In this document: positions 7,344 to 14,174 of the stretch, piece by piece | How the letters are laid out: every line of letters starts with the position of its first letter | How positions within the stretch are numbered: the first letter of the stretch is position 1 | From: Lachnospiraceae bacterium | GTDB lineage: Bacteria > Bacillota > Clostridia > Lachnospirales > Lachnospiraceae | Direction: 5' to 3' | NCBI GenBank assembly: GCA_009774145.1 | Contig: VSND01000054.1 | Location: 1-30,703 of the forward strand | Length of the DNA: 30,703 nucleotides | Position numbers and translations under genes: made by a program | The notes under the pieces: generated by a model | What the model was told of the DNA's origin: nothing | Database searches by the model: none | What the model saw: only the letters and a program-made list of their open reading frames with translations

Positions 7344-7441
7344 ACGGCACTGAATTTCTGTCCTCACAGGGCATCGGTTCATGCGCCGTTTATCACACGT
7401 TTCCAGCAATTATGAAACACCAGATATATAGATAAAAAACG

Positions 7442-7529
7442 GCATGGAAAGATACAATGTCCGGAACGGTTTTCATATGTCAGACGGCAGAAAATCGTTC
7501 CAGACAACGGACATTTTATGTTACCATGC
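7442..7529. repeat. 88-bp imperfect palindrome upstream of the DUF3881-like gene
   Basis: Three nested arm pairs face each other in order: GCATGG (7442-7447) with CCATGC (7524-7529), ATGTCCG with CGGACAT, and GGAACG-TTTTC with GAAAA-CGTTCC. Short asymmetrical internal loops separate them. The whole could fold as one long cruciform or RNA hairpin in the 5' leader of the gene at 7555. It resembles a palindromic intergenic repeat unit, but no second copy occurs in the window. The bases from 7344 to 7441 show nothing clear apart from a distant GGC/GCC pairing after serS. Confidence 0.55.
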
Positions 7530-7554
7530 GGAACTATAAATAGGAGGTATCTGT

Positions 7555-8439
7555 TTGCATCGATATCTGAGAGCAGTTGGTTTCAGTAAGATTCAGAAGA
7601 GAGAAGAATATGAAGAACTGGTGCGTTTTACTTCTGAATGTTATCAGACAGAAGAAACTGCGGCTACTGTAGAGGGAGAAGACTTTTCTGAGCGCAGGAA
7701 AGTTTTTGCAGATCAGATGGGTCTGATGGTCCGGGGAGTGTATGATGATAAGGATGAATTTCATTCCGAATACTGTGTTCCGTATTTTATCGGAAGATCA
7801 GAAAGATCTTATGAGGATATTGTCATTGAACGGCATGCGGAGAAGGAATCTTATGCCGGAGTCTGTGATGATATGAATCTGGGCGTCTCACTCATCTTTT
7901 ATCTTCAGAATGTAACAGAATATCTGAATCGGGTGCGTTATGGAAGAACCGATCAGGTGTCTGCTTCCCTGATATTATCCGGATTGTCTGTGGAAGGCAA
8001 GATTCTGATGCCGGTTTATCAGAAAATGCCGGTGGTATCAGAGATCAGGGCCAGCCAGGAGAGAAACCGAATGCTCCAGGCAGCCCGGGACGGGGATGAA
8101 GATGCCATCGAAAATCTGACACTGGAAGACATGGATACGTATTCCATGATATCCAGACGCATTTCAGATGAAGATGTATTTTCTATTGTAACCACTCATT
8201 TTATGCCCTGCGGCGTGGAATGCGATCATTATAATATTATGGGCGAAATTCTGGAGGTCAGGCTTCTGGAAAATAATAAAACAGAAGAAAAAATCTATGC
8301 TTTGACCATAGAAACAAATGAGATTGTTCTGGATATCTGCATCAATCAGGAGGATCTTATGGGCGAGCCTCTGCCGGGAAGAAGATTTCGTGGAATTATT
8401 TGGCTTCAGGGGCTTGTGCATTTTGAAGAAAAGTGGTAA
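7555..8439 (+). CDS. DUF3881-like protein
   Basis: A 294-aa cytosolic protein whose start, MHRYLRAVGFSKI, and overall length fit the DUF3881 family of Lachnospiraceae, of unknown function. No signal peptide or membrane segment is present. It is acidic, with segments GVCDDMNLGVSLIFYLQN (about 100-118) and LPGRRFRGIIWLQGLVHF near the end. The start is TTG at 7555, chosen because AGGAGG lies seven bases upstream and no ATG in frame is better placed. A palindromic leader precedes it and a 9-bp hairpin follows. The family name is from memory of the sequence pattern. Confidence 0.72.
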   Translation: MHRYLRAVGFSKIQKREEYEELVRFTSECYQTEETAATVEGEDFSERRKVFADQMGLMVRGVYDDKDEFHSEYCVPYFIGRSERSYEDIVIERHAEKESYAGVCDDMNLGVSLIFYLQNVTEYLNRVRYGRTDQVSASLILSGLSVEGKILMPVYQKMPVVSEIRASQERNRMLQAARDGDEDAIENLTLEDMDTYSMISRRISDEDVFSIVTTHFMPCGVECDHYNIMGEILEVRLLENNKTEEKIYALTIETNEIVLDICINQEDLMGEPLPGRRFRGIIWLQGLVHFEEKW

Positions 8440-8445
8440 AATAGT

Positions 8446-8470
8446 TCAGTCAGGTGAGAAGCCTGACTGA
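8446..8470 (+). terminator. hairpin after the DUF3881-like gene, possible terminator
   Basis: Perfect 9-bp stem TCAGTCAGG / CCTGACTGA with a 7-nt loop, 6 bp after the stop codon. No T-run follows directly. A second dyad, GGTTCTCT (8472-8479) with AGAGAACC (8510-8517), is just downstream. It may act as a weak terminator or an RNA-stabilising end. Confidence 0.45.
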
Positions 8471-8574
8471 TGGTTCTCTTAGTTAAATGGATATAATAAG
8501 GGCCTCCTGAGAGAACCTGCAGCAGAAACTTTTTGGAGGAGCAGAAGCCGCAAGTCACACACAATTTTATACAC

Positions 8575-8647
8575 GTTTCCGTAGCTCAGATGGATAGAGC
8601 GACCGCCTCCTAAGTGGTAGGTGTTCGATTGCCGGAGCAACGGAAAA
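8575..8647 (+). pseudogene. degenerate tRNA-Arg(CCU)-like sequence
   Basis: Acceptor positions 2-7 (TTTCCG/CGGAAA), the D arm (GCTC/GAGC) and the anticodon arm (ACCGC, loop CTCCTAA, GTGGT) all fit tRNA-Arg(CCU), and the length of 73 nt is normal. The T arm does not fit: the T-loop TTCGATT is present, but no 5-bp stem forms around it and the universal G53-C61 pair is lost. The first acceptor pair would be G-A. It looks like a decayed tRNA gene, yet a small terminator still follows it. Confidence 0.6.
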
Positions 8648-8670
8648 TTAACAATTTCATAGCTGAATCA

Positions 8671-8691
8671 CTTGCTTATTAGCAGGTTTTT
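8671..8691 (+). terminator. small intrinsic terminator after the tRNA-like sequence
   Basis: Six-bp stem CTTGCT/AGCAGG (one G-U pair) with a TATT loop, followed by TTTTT at 8687-8691. A flanking A-T pair makes it 7 bp. Confidence 0.5.
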
Positions 8692-8698
8692 CATATAA

Positions 8699-8772
8699 GT
8701 CCTCGTAGCTCAGTTGGATAGAGCACACGCCTCCTAAGCGTGGGGTCGGACGTTCAAGTCGTCTCGGGGACG
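8699..8772 (+). tRNA. tRNA-Arg (anticodon CCU)
   Basis: A complete cloverleaf: acceptor GTCCTCG/CGGGGAC, D arm GCTC/GAGC, anticodon stem CACGC/GCGTG with loop CTCCTAA (anticodon CCT, reading AGG), T arm GGACG/CGTCT around TTCAAGT, and discriminator G. CCA is not encoded. It is the likely integration target of the element on its right, because a convergent tyrosine integrase begins 190 bp past it. Confidence 0.93.
8730..8772. other. probable left attachment site (attL) in the tRNA 3' half
   Basis: Tyrosine integrases of genomic islands usually recombine at the anticodon-loop to T-arm part of a tRNA gene and restore the gene. Here the intact tRNA-Arg, the adjacent int/xis pair and the change of gene content at this point fit that pattern. 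The exact core cannot be set, since the right end of the element is outside the window. Confidence 0.5.
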
Positions 8773-8776
8773 TTGG

Positions 8777-8819
8777 AAAGCATTGAAAACACTGGATTTT
8801 TCAATGCTTTTCTTTTTTT
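8777..8819 (+). terminator. strong intrinsic terminator after tRNA-Arg
   Basis: Perfect 13-bp stem (8777-8789 with 8798-8810), 8-nt loop and a T-rich tail TCTTTTTTT. It ends the tRNA transcript and starts 5 bp after the tRNA. The remaining bases up to the integrase stop (8820-8959) show no gene. Confidence 0.9.
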
Positions 8820-8959
8820 GCCTCAAGAGGAAATTGAAAATCAGAGGACTCGTTTTTATTGGATTTTTTTATCAGTCATGCTGCTAATAGGGAATCGAAC
8901 ACTTTATTTCACTTTCAAAGGTCTTGCTAATAATCTGCTAATATCAGAATTAGCAGGAA

Positions 8960-10345
8960 TTAGCTGCTAATAGCATTTCCTTTTAATGCTTTTGTCAGCA
9001 TGGCAACCAACTCCGGTGATTGTTCCAATGCTGAAATAAGTTTTGTCAGGTCTGAATCCGAATCTTCAGGCGGCTTTACATTTTTTAATGGATTGACAGA
9101 ATTTTGTGCGTAGAATGTTGCTTCAAATTTCTGTGCATTAACTTTCCTGTCCTCATCCAGAATATGTGCATACACATCAGTGATCATGTCAATCTGTGAA
9201 TGTCCTGTATCGCCCTGTGTTGCTTTCAGATCACCGTGGTTGAGCTTCAGCTTATAAGTCGTGCTGGAGTGGCGCAGGGAATGGAACACAACATAAGGCA
9301 GTCCAGCCTTTTCCCTGAGCTTTGAGAACTCCTTTTCCATAATGCGGTTTTCAACAGGTCTCCCATTTGGAAGTGTCAGCACAAGGTTGTAATCGAAAAA
9401 ATCCTGACCTAAATATTCCTTATACTGATCTTGGATCTGCCTCCATTCTCTTAAAATATAAGCAACCGTTTTTGGAATCCACACTTTTCTAATACTGGAC
9501 TCAGTTTTCGGCTTTTTAAGGACAAGGTTTGTGTGGGTGTTTGACATGATGGATGGAAAAATAAACATGATGTCCTTATCATCCAACTGCTGTCTTGCCT
9601 CCTTTGATACGCGGGCAAGCTCCTGTTCAATCAGAAGGTGTGAATCATCATTTGCAATGTCCTCATCTGAAATATGTACCTTATCCCATGTCAATCCGCA
9701 AATTTCCCCATATCTCATGGAGCAGGCAAAAGCCAGATTCATTGCAACATAAAGTTTCATGTCGTCACATTCATCCAGAGCTTTCCTTATCATATCTGCC
9801 GTCCAGATGTCACGTTTTTTGTAGTTTGTCTTCGGTTTATTAGCGTGTGGAAAAGGATTTCTTGCGACAATCTCCCATTTTACCGCCTGCTCAAAGGCAC
9901 AACGCAAAATTTTATGAATACTGTGGATAGTGCCTGGCGTCAGGTATTCCGTCTGCGGCTTCCTGTTCTTTCGTGCGATTGGTTTTGTTTTCTGCAACCG
10001 AACATAAAACTCATCCACAAACTTTGGCGTAACTTCCTGAACTGCCATATCACCAATAGCAGGGTTAATATAATTTGCAATCAAGGCACAGTTGGACTCA
10101 TATGTAGATAAAGCCCAGTGAGCAGTACCGTAGATTTTGACAAAATCCCTTAAGAAATCTTTCACAGTCAGTTCCTGTGGAGGGATAAACGTGCCGTTGC
10201 CCTGCTGGTTCTCAATCTCAGCCTTTCTCCGCTTTGCTTCAGTATAATCCTGACAGGTTTCCCATTTCTGGTGCTTCTCCCCTTTCTCGTCCGTATAATA
10301 ATAAACTACTGAGTATTTGCTTTTCCTCTTGATAATAGATGCCAT
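8960..10345 (-). CDS. int: tyrosine-type site-specific integrase
   Basis: A 461-aa tyrosine recombinase that would integrate and excise the element at tRNA-Arg. Domain order: an N-terminal arm-binding domain (about 1-55, AP2-like, YSVVYYYTDEKGEKHQKWETC), a core-binding SAM-like domain (about 58-165), and a catalytic domain (about 180-405). Catalytic residues visible: R211 in SMRYGEICGL, K280 in the beta-hairpin, H355 and R358 in HSLRH, H382 in GHS, and nucleophile Y392 in DVYAHI. All are intact, so it is probably active. The start has AAGGAGA five bases upstream. It follows xis by 18 bp and shares its promoter; both read toward the attachment site. Confidence 0.95.
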   Translation of the reverse strand: MASIIKRKSKYSVVYYYTDEKGEKHQKWETCQDYTEAKRRKAEIENQQGNGTFIPPQELTVKDFLRDFVKIYGTAHWALSTYESNCALIANYINPAIGDMAVQEVTPKFVDEFYVRLQKTKPIARKNRKPQTEYLTPGTIHSIHKILRCAFEQAVKWEIVARNPFPHANKPKTNYKKRDIWTADMIRKALDECDDMKLYVAMNLAFACSMRYGEICGLTWDKVHISDEDIANDDSHLLIEQELARVSKEARQQLDDKDIMFIFPSIMSNTHTNLVLKKPKTESSIRKVWIPKTVAYILREWRQIQDQYKEYLGQDFFDYNLVLTLPNGRPVENRIMEKEFSKLREKAGLPYVVFHSLRHSSTTYKLKLNHGDLKATQGDTGHSQIDMITDVYAHILDEDRKVNAQKFEATFYAQNSVNPLKNVKPPEDSDSDLTKLISALEQSPELVAMLTKALKGNAISS

Positions 10346-10363
10346 TCTTATCTCCTTCTACCC

Positions 10364-10588
10364 TTACAACAGGTTGTCAAGCCAGTCGTCGAAAGATGCT
10401 TTGGAGATCCTGATTGTCCGTCCGAGCCGTACTACTTTGAACTCCGGCTCCCGGCAAAGCTCATATGCCTTGCTTTTGCTGATCTGCAGAATTTCTGCAA
10501 TTTCATGAACAGAATAGGTTTTCTTATCTTTGATTTCATGGCTGTAACATTGCCCCGCTTCAGGGATTTTATACTCACCGACTGCCAT
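10364..10588 (-). CDS. xis: excisionase-like helix-turn-helix protein
   Basis: A 74-aa MerR-like winged helix DNA-binding protein of the excisionase (Xis) class. Seen: YSVHEIAEILQISKSKAYELCREPEFKVVRLGRTIRISKASFDDWLDNLL (read in parts: wing VVRLGRTIRI, tail FDDWL). The protein would bend attachment-site DNA and favour excision by the neighbouring integrase. The start at 10588 is chosen for AAGGAG six bases upstream; a longer frame exists but lacks this signal. A promoter lies at 10651-10679. Confidence 0.85.
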   Translation of the reverse strand: MAVGEYKIPEAGQCYSHEIKDKKTYSVHEIAEILQISKSKAYELCREPEFKVVRLGRTIRISKASFDDWLDNLL

Positions 10589-10650
10589 AAAGGACTCCTT
10601 TCCTTGTGCAGTCTGCCATGAATCCAGCAAATAGCTCTCTGTTAAAGGCA

Positions 10651-10679
10651 ATTATACAGTAGAAAAAGGTGCTGCACAA
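10651..10679 (-). promoter_or_regulatory. promoter for xis-int
   Basis: On the minus strand: TTGTGC (10679-10674), a 17-bp spacer, perfect TATAAT (10656-10651). The leader to the xis start is about 55 nt. Confidence 0.65.
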
Positions 10680-11034
10680 TATAGAAAATATAATAAATAA
10701 TTTGTAAAAAGTGTCATAAAAAATTACACATACCTTCCATCACCGTCTCCTGCGCCCTTCCCGGCCGCGTTGTGTGGCTGCGCTGTGCGCAATTTAATCC
10801 GGACGGATGGCAGACCAGACTGCAGGCAGGGAGCCACCCACCAGAACCCATATACATGATGGTGTATGTTCTTCAGTTGTCAAAGAACAAAGGATCAGAC
10901 ACGATAAAAAGCTGATCTATAAAGTAAAGATACGGAAAGGAAGAAAAACTTGAAAAAATATTGAAAAAAGTAAAAAATTTTTTTCGGAAGGAGAAAGGAA
11001 GGCAAATAGATATGGGATATATAGTATAATCAAG
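10680..11034. other. non-coding region between xis and the structured RNA
   Basis: No gene is supported in these 355 bp. Seen are an AT-rich part (10680-10735), a GC-rich patch with several short dyads (10740-10830), and a bulged hairpin GAAC-ATACA / TGTAT-GTTC (about 10852-10876). The two outward-reading promoters flank it, so it could hold operators or a transfer or replication origin, but nothing proves this. Confidence 0.4.
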
Positions 11035-11064
11035 TTGACATGATACAAGATATTGTGTTAAGAT
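11035..11064 (+). promoter_or_regulatory. strong sigma-A-type promoter of the candidate RNA
   Basis: Perfect TTGACA (11035-11040), an 18-bp spacer, TAAGAT (11059-11064). A further TATAAT (11025-11030) lies just before it without a good -35. Confidence 0.65.
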
Positions 11065-11070
11065 AAACCC

Positions 11071-11263
11071 GTAATTGATTTTTATGCGACACCTGTATAC
11101 GGGGAACGGGGACAGGCAGGACATACCCGATATGTCCGCAGGACGCGTGCCAACCGGCAGGTTCCGGCTCCCAACGGGAGAACCGGGGCATACGTTGTTT
11201 AAGATTGTAAGCAGTGTCAGAGGATACCATGTATAAACATGGCAGTCTTTTGGCACTTTTTTT
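11071..11263 (+). ncRNA. candidate structured RNA, about 190 nt
   Basis: The stretch from the promoter to a strong terminator contains several stems and no credible reading frame. Seen: a 5' closing pair CCTGT/ACAGG (11092-11116); hairpin GGACATA/TATGTCC (11119-11137), which excludes an alternative hairpin GTCC/GGAC (11134-11144); a long bulged stem (TGCC, CC, GGTT, CTCCC with GGGAG, AACC, GG, GGCA; 11148-11190); then the terminator. I do not recognise a known family. It could be a stand-alone small RNA of the element or a terminated leader of the operon at 11454. The mutually exclusive hairpins would allow a switch. Confidence 0.55.
11213..11263 (+). terminator. intrinsic terminator of the candidate RNA
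   Basis: Outer arms 11213-11224 and 11246-11257 pair over 12 positions (three G-U). An inner stem CCATGT/ACATGG closes on an ATAA loop, and seven T's follow (11257-11263). Confidence 0.85.
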
Positions 11264-11328
11264 GTTTCCGCAGGATGTGTAAGACTGTCAGGGACAAAAA
11301 CAGATTTGTGGATCACCACACGCAGTAT

Positions 11329-11361
11329 GGAATGGAAACCTTTAAGGGCCATTCCTTTTTT
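11329..11361 (+). terminator. second terminator in the leader region
   Basis: Seven-bp stem GGAATGG (11329-11335) / CCATTCC (11349-11355) followed by six T's. It stands between the candidate RNA and the operon, so the operon needs readthrough, antitermination or a promoter inside 11264-11440. Confidence 0.75.
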
Positions 11362-11365
11362 GTTG

Positions 11366-11405
11366 CCAGAAATGCCCACAAGGGCTTTACCGCATGAGCG
11401 GCTGG
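11366..11405 (+). other. possible three-way-junction RNA fold before the operon
   Basis: CCAG (11366-11369) pairs with CTGG (11402-11405) and encloses two small hairpins: GCCC/GGGC (11374-11385) and CCGC/GCGG (11390-11401). The stems are only 4 bp each, so chance is possible, but all three close exactly. A further CTCC/GGAG pair follows up to the ribosome binding site. Confidence 0.4.
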
Positions 11406-11453
11406 ATAAAAGAGCCTCCATAAACGGAGAGAAAAAGAAAGGTGGAAAGAAGA

Positions 11454-12605
11454 ATGAATGAGACAAGAGTATTTGCTGACGGATACCGGGGCGTATTCCA
11501 GAAGCAGGAGGAATTCCTTGAGTGCTTAAAGAGCATCGGGAGAAATTCTTTCTGGGAAAGAAGAAATTCCAAGAACCTGCGCCTGGTGGCAATCACCAGC
11601 GGGAGCAGGGTGGAGGAGGAACTGAAGGAGAAGTATGCGGATGAGGGGCTGGATGAAGGCATCATCACGGACACCATCATCAACACCGGGCTGCTTCTGA
11701 AGGTAAGGAACCAGTATTACCCGGTAAGGAGCTGTGCGATCAAGAGCATCCTTGACCGCGCGGGGATTTCCGGCGCAGGACTCAGAAGGGTGGAAAAGAG
11801 CGTGTATGCGAGAATCCTGAACGACTGCCTGAAGGTGGCAAAGGGAGAGGCGCTGTTACGCATTTCGGAAGGCAAGGTCTCCGCTGTGCTGGGAGGCGAC
11901 TGCCATGATTATGCGGTGCTTGACATGGAGCAGGTGTTCCTGCATTCCGTGGACTACCTGACAACGAACTTTAAGGGCTGCAGCTACCTTGCCGGTTTTT
12001 ATGAGCATGACATGGCATCCGCACTCTGGGAGCTTTCCGGGGAAGATGCCCTGTTGGATGCCTACCGTAAGGAGCTGGCACTGCATGGGAAAACGCCCGA
12101 TGAGATGAAACCCGTGGTACGGATTACCACATCCGACACAGGCTCCGGCGGGGCGAACATTTTCCCCATGCTGGTATCCGGAAAGGAAAATACCACCATC
12201 AGCCTGGGCAGCCCACTGAGGCTGGGACACAGGAACGGCACCAAGCTCAGTGAGTTCGATGACCAGCTGAAGCTCCTGTACGGGAAGTACCAGCTTGCCG
12301 CAGGAAACCTGGTGAAGCTGTTAAAGATCGAGGTCATGAACCCTGTCAACTGTATGAAGGGCGTCATGGACAAACTGGGCATTGCCCGTAAGTATGCAGC
12401 GGAAGCAGTGGACCTGTTCAAGGCACAGTACGGGGAAGACCCCTGTACGGCGCATGACATCTATTTCGGCATTTCCGAGATCCTTTACATGCTTGCCTGC
12501 GAAGGCGAGGAAGGGGGCAGGATTGCCAGGATGGAAGAGACCATAGCAAGGGCGTTATCCGTCAACTGGACGGAATATGACATACCGGGTATTTACAAAT
12601 GGTAG
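11454..12605 (+). CDS. unknown 383-aa protein heading the DNA-processing operon
   Basis: No family recognised with confidence. The product is soluble and mixed alpha/beta, with segments RLVAITSGSRVEEELKEKY near the start, LLLKVRNQYYPVRSCAIKSILDRAGISG (about 83-110), and PVVRITTSDTGSGGANIFPML (about 223-243). Its place, first in an operon with a YqaJ exonuclease, recalls the DUF932 proteins found beside recombination genes in plasmids and phages, and the order of elements is loosely similar, but the DUF932 signature is not visible. ATG at 11454 is preferred over GTG at 11442, which lies within the purine-rich ribosome binding region. It is GC-rich compared with the chromosomal genes. Confidence 0.85.
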   Translation: MNETRVFADGYRGVFQKQEEFLECLKSIGRNSFWERRNSKNLRLVAITSGSRVEEELKEKYADEGLDEGIITDTIINTGLLLKVRNQYYPVRSCAIKSILDRAGISGAGLRRVEKSVYARILNDCLKVAKGEALLRISEGKVSAVLGGDCHDYAVLDMEQVFLHSVDYLTTNFKGCSYLAGFYEHDMASALWELSGEDALLDAYRKELALHGKTPDEMKPVVRITTSDTGSGGANIFPMLVSGKENTTISLGSPLRLGHRNGTKLSEFDDQLKLLYGKYQLAAGNLVKLLKIEVMNPVNCMKGVMDKLGIARKYAAEAVDLFKAQYGEDPCTAHDIYFGISEILYMLACEGEEGGRIARMEETIARALSVNWTEYDIPGIYKW

Positions 12606-12622
12606 GAAGGAGGGCTGCTGCA

Positions 12623-13033
12623 ATGGTTGAGGATTCCATACAGATTGCAGAGGATGTTGAGGAAGATGAGCGCAGAAAGGTGCCCATCCGCTATTACAGC
12701 GTGACGCACAGCCGGGAGGAAACCATTACAAGCTGTGAAGGCGACCTGACCGTGATATGCAACGTACTTGCGGATTACGCAGACATGCTGGACGAGTTCC
12801 TGCAGAATGACAGGGAGCGTCTGGGCTTCTGTGGTGTAATGCAGTATGAGCGTATGCGTGACAGGTGCCGGAAGATCACGGCGGGGCTGCAGGAGAAAGC
12901 CGGCTATGACCGTGATGCAGCCATTGAAAAGTGCAGGAAAAGGGCAGCCAGGACCCCGAAGGCAGATGCCGGGATCGGGGAGGACGCCCTTGTCCTTTCC
13001 GCCAGGCGCAGGGCAGCCTGCCACAGAAAATAA
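12623..13033 (+). CDS. hypothetical protein, 136 aa
   Basis: Small soluble protein without a recognised domain. The N-terminal half is acidic (EDVEEDERRKVPIRYYSVTHSREE), the middle is helical (VICNVLADYADMLDEFLQNDRERL), and the C-terminus is basic and Arg-rich, which may touch nucleic acid. The start at 12623 is chosen because AAGGAGGG lies eight bases upstream; it begins 17 bp after the previous stop. Probably cotranscribed with both neighbours. A strong hairpin (13050-13091) separates it from the exonuclease gene. Confidence 0.75.
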   Translation: MVEDSIQIAEDVEEDERRKVPIRYYSVTHSREETITSCEGDLTVICNVLADYADMLDEFLQNDRERLGFCGVMQYERMRDRCRKITAGLQEKAGYDRDAAIEKCRKRAARTPKADAGIGEDALVLSARRRAACHRK

Positions 13034-13049
13034 AACAGAATAATGATAA

Positions 13050-13091
13050 GGACAGGGAGAGAAGGAGTATCAGCCTTCTCTTTTTCTGTCC
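13050..13091 (+). other. intergenic hairpin before the YqaJ gene
   Basis: Nested arms GGACAG/CTGTCC and GAGAAGG/CCTTCTC around an 8-nt loop. The internal 3' side is T-rich, but no T-run follows the outer arm. It may be a partial terminator or a processing site within the operon. Confidence 0.5.
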
Positions 13092-13133
13092 GGAAGATGC
13101 AGCCGCAGCGGGCGGCAGAAAGTGAGGAAAAAT

Positions 13134-14174
13134 ATGGGACTGGACCTGAATTATGAGGCAGAGGTATTTGTTGACACGGAAAACTTAAGCAGGGAGGACT
13201 GGCTTTCCTTCCGCCGCAAAGGGATCGGAGGCAGCGACGCCGCAGCCATCATGGGGATGTCGCCGTTCTGTACGAAACGTGACCTGTACTATGACAAGCT
13301 GGGCATACAGCCTGTGGTGGATGAGGAGGAAGACAACTGGGTGGCAAAGGAAGTGGGGCACCGCCTGGAGGACCTTGTTGCGGAGATCTTCTCCAGAAAG
13401 ACAGGGCTTAAGGTATACCCCGTCCGGAAGATGTTCCGCCACCCGCTCTATCCCTTCATGCTGGCAGACGTGGATTTCTTCATAGATTTCCCCGACGGCA
13501 CGAAAGGCATCCTTGAGTGCAAGACCACCAACTACAACTGCCAGAACAAATGGGCAAATGATTCCACCCCGGTCAATTACGAGTACCAGGGGCGGCACTA
13601 CATGGCGGTCATGAACATCGACAGGATGTACTTTGCCTGCCTGTATGGGAACAACGAGAACGAATTCTTCATCCGTTACATGGAACGTGACATGGATATT
13701 GAGGAGGACCTGATCGCGGAGGAGGAATATTTCTGGAAAGAGAACGTGGAAAAAAGCGCTGAGCCGGATTACACGGAGAAGCCAGACCTTGTGCTGGAGA
13801 GCATCCGGAAGCACTGCGGGCCTGCCGACAAGGACGCGGAACAGGTAAAACTGGGACGCAGATACCTGGGCAGCATCCGGAAGTACATGGAATTAAAGGA
13901 GCTGAAGGCACAGCATGACGGCGAGGCGAAAAAGCTGGAGGAAAAGATGAAGGAAGCCTATGCGGAGATCGTGGAGGCAATGGGTACAAGCTGCACGGCA
14001 GTCATTACAGACGGCGGTACGCAGTATGTCCTCTCCTATAACCCCTCCTACCGTACAGGGATCGACAGGAAGGGGCTGGAGCGCTTAAAGGTGCAGCACC
14101 CGGATGTCTACGATGACTATGTGAACACTACGGAAAGCAGGAGGTTTTCCGTCAAAATGAAAGGAGCAGCTTAA
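13134..14174 (+). CDS. YqaJ-family viral recombinase exonuclease
   Basis: A 346-aa lambda-exonuclease-like (YqaJ) nuclease, which resects double-stranded ends 5' to 3' so that an annealing protein can recombine them. Seen: GIGGSDAAAIMG (30-41), typical of the family; GHRLEDLVAEIF with E79; the PD-(D/E)XK core D112 ... E128-C-K130; and YQGRHYMAV with Q152. The C-terminal third is a charged helical segment (about 235-285). The start at 13134 uses a GTGAGG site six bases upstream; GTG at 13122 is possible. Such enzymes normally work with a RecT/Rad52-type partner; the best candidate here is the gene at 19279. It overlaps the next gene by one base (TAATG). Confidence 0.92.
   Translation: MGLDLNYEAEVFVDTENLSREDWLSFRRKGIGGSDAAAIMGMSPFCTKRDLYYDKLGIQPVVDEEEDNWVAKEVGHRLEDLVAEIFSRKTGLKVYPVRKMFRHPLYPFMLADVDFFIDFPDGTKGILECKTTNYNCQNKWANDSTPVNYEYQGRHYMAVMNIDRMYFACLYGNNENEFFIRYMERDMDIEEDLIAEEEYFWKENVEKSAEPDYTEKPDLVLESIRKHCGPADKDAEQVKLGRRYLGSIRKYMELKELKAQHDGEAKKLEEKMKEAYAEIVEAMGTSCTAVITDGGTQYVLSYNPSYRTGIDRKGLERLKVQHPDVYDDYVNTTESRRFSVKMKGAA

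Noticed and set aside
7344..7392. Possible terminator after serS (AAACGGC ... GCCGTTT)
   Set aside because: The arms are about 35 bases apart, the inner part does not pair and no T-run follows.
10680..11034. Origin of transfer or replication origin
   Set aside because: Short dyads and a bulged hairpin exist, but no relaxase gene, nick motif or iteron series supports either; recorded only as a gene-free region.
10873..11592. Long reverse-strand open frame of 239 codons
   Set aside because: It covers the promoter and terminators of the candidate RNA and the start of the operon gene, is low in protein-like character (Pro/Phe/Ser-rich), and has no ribosome binding site.
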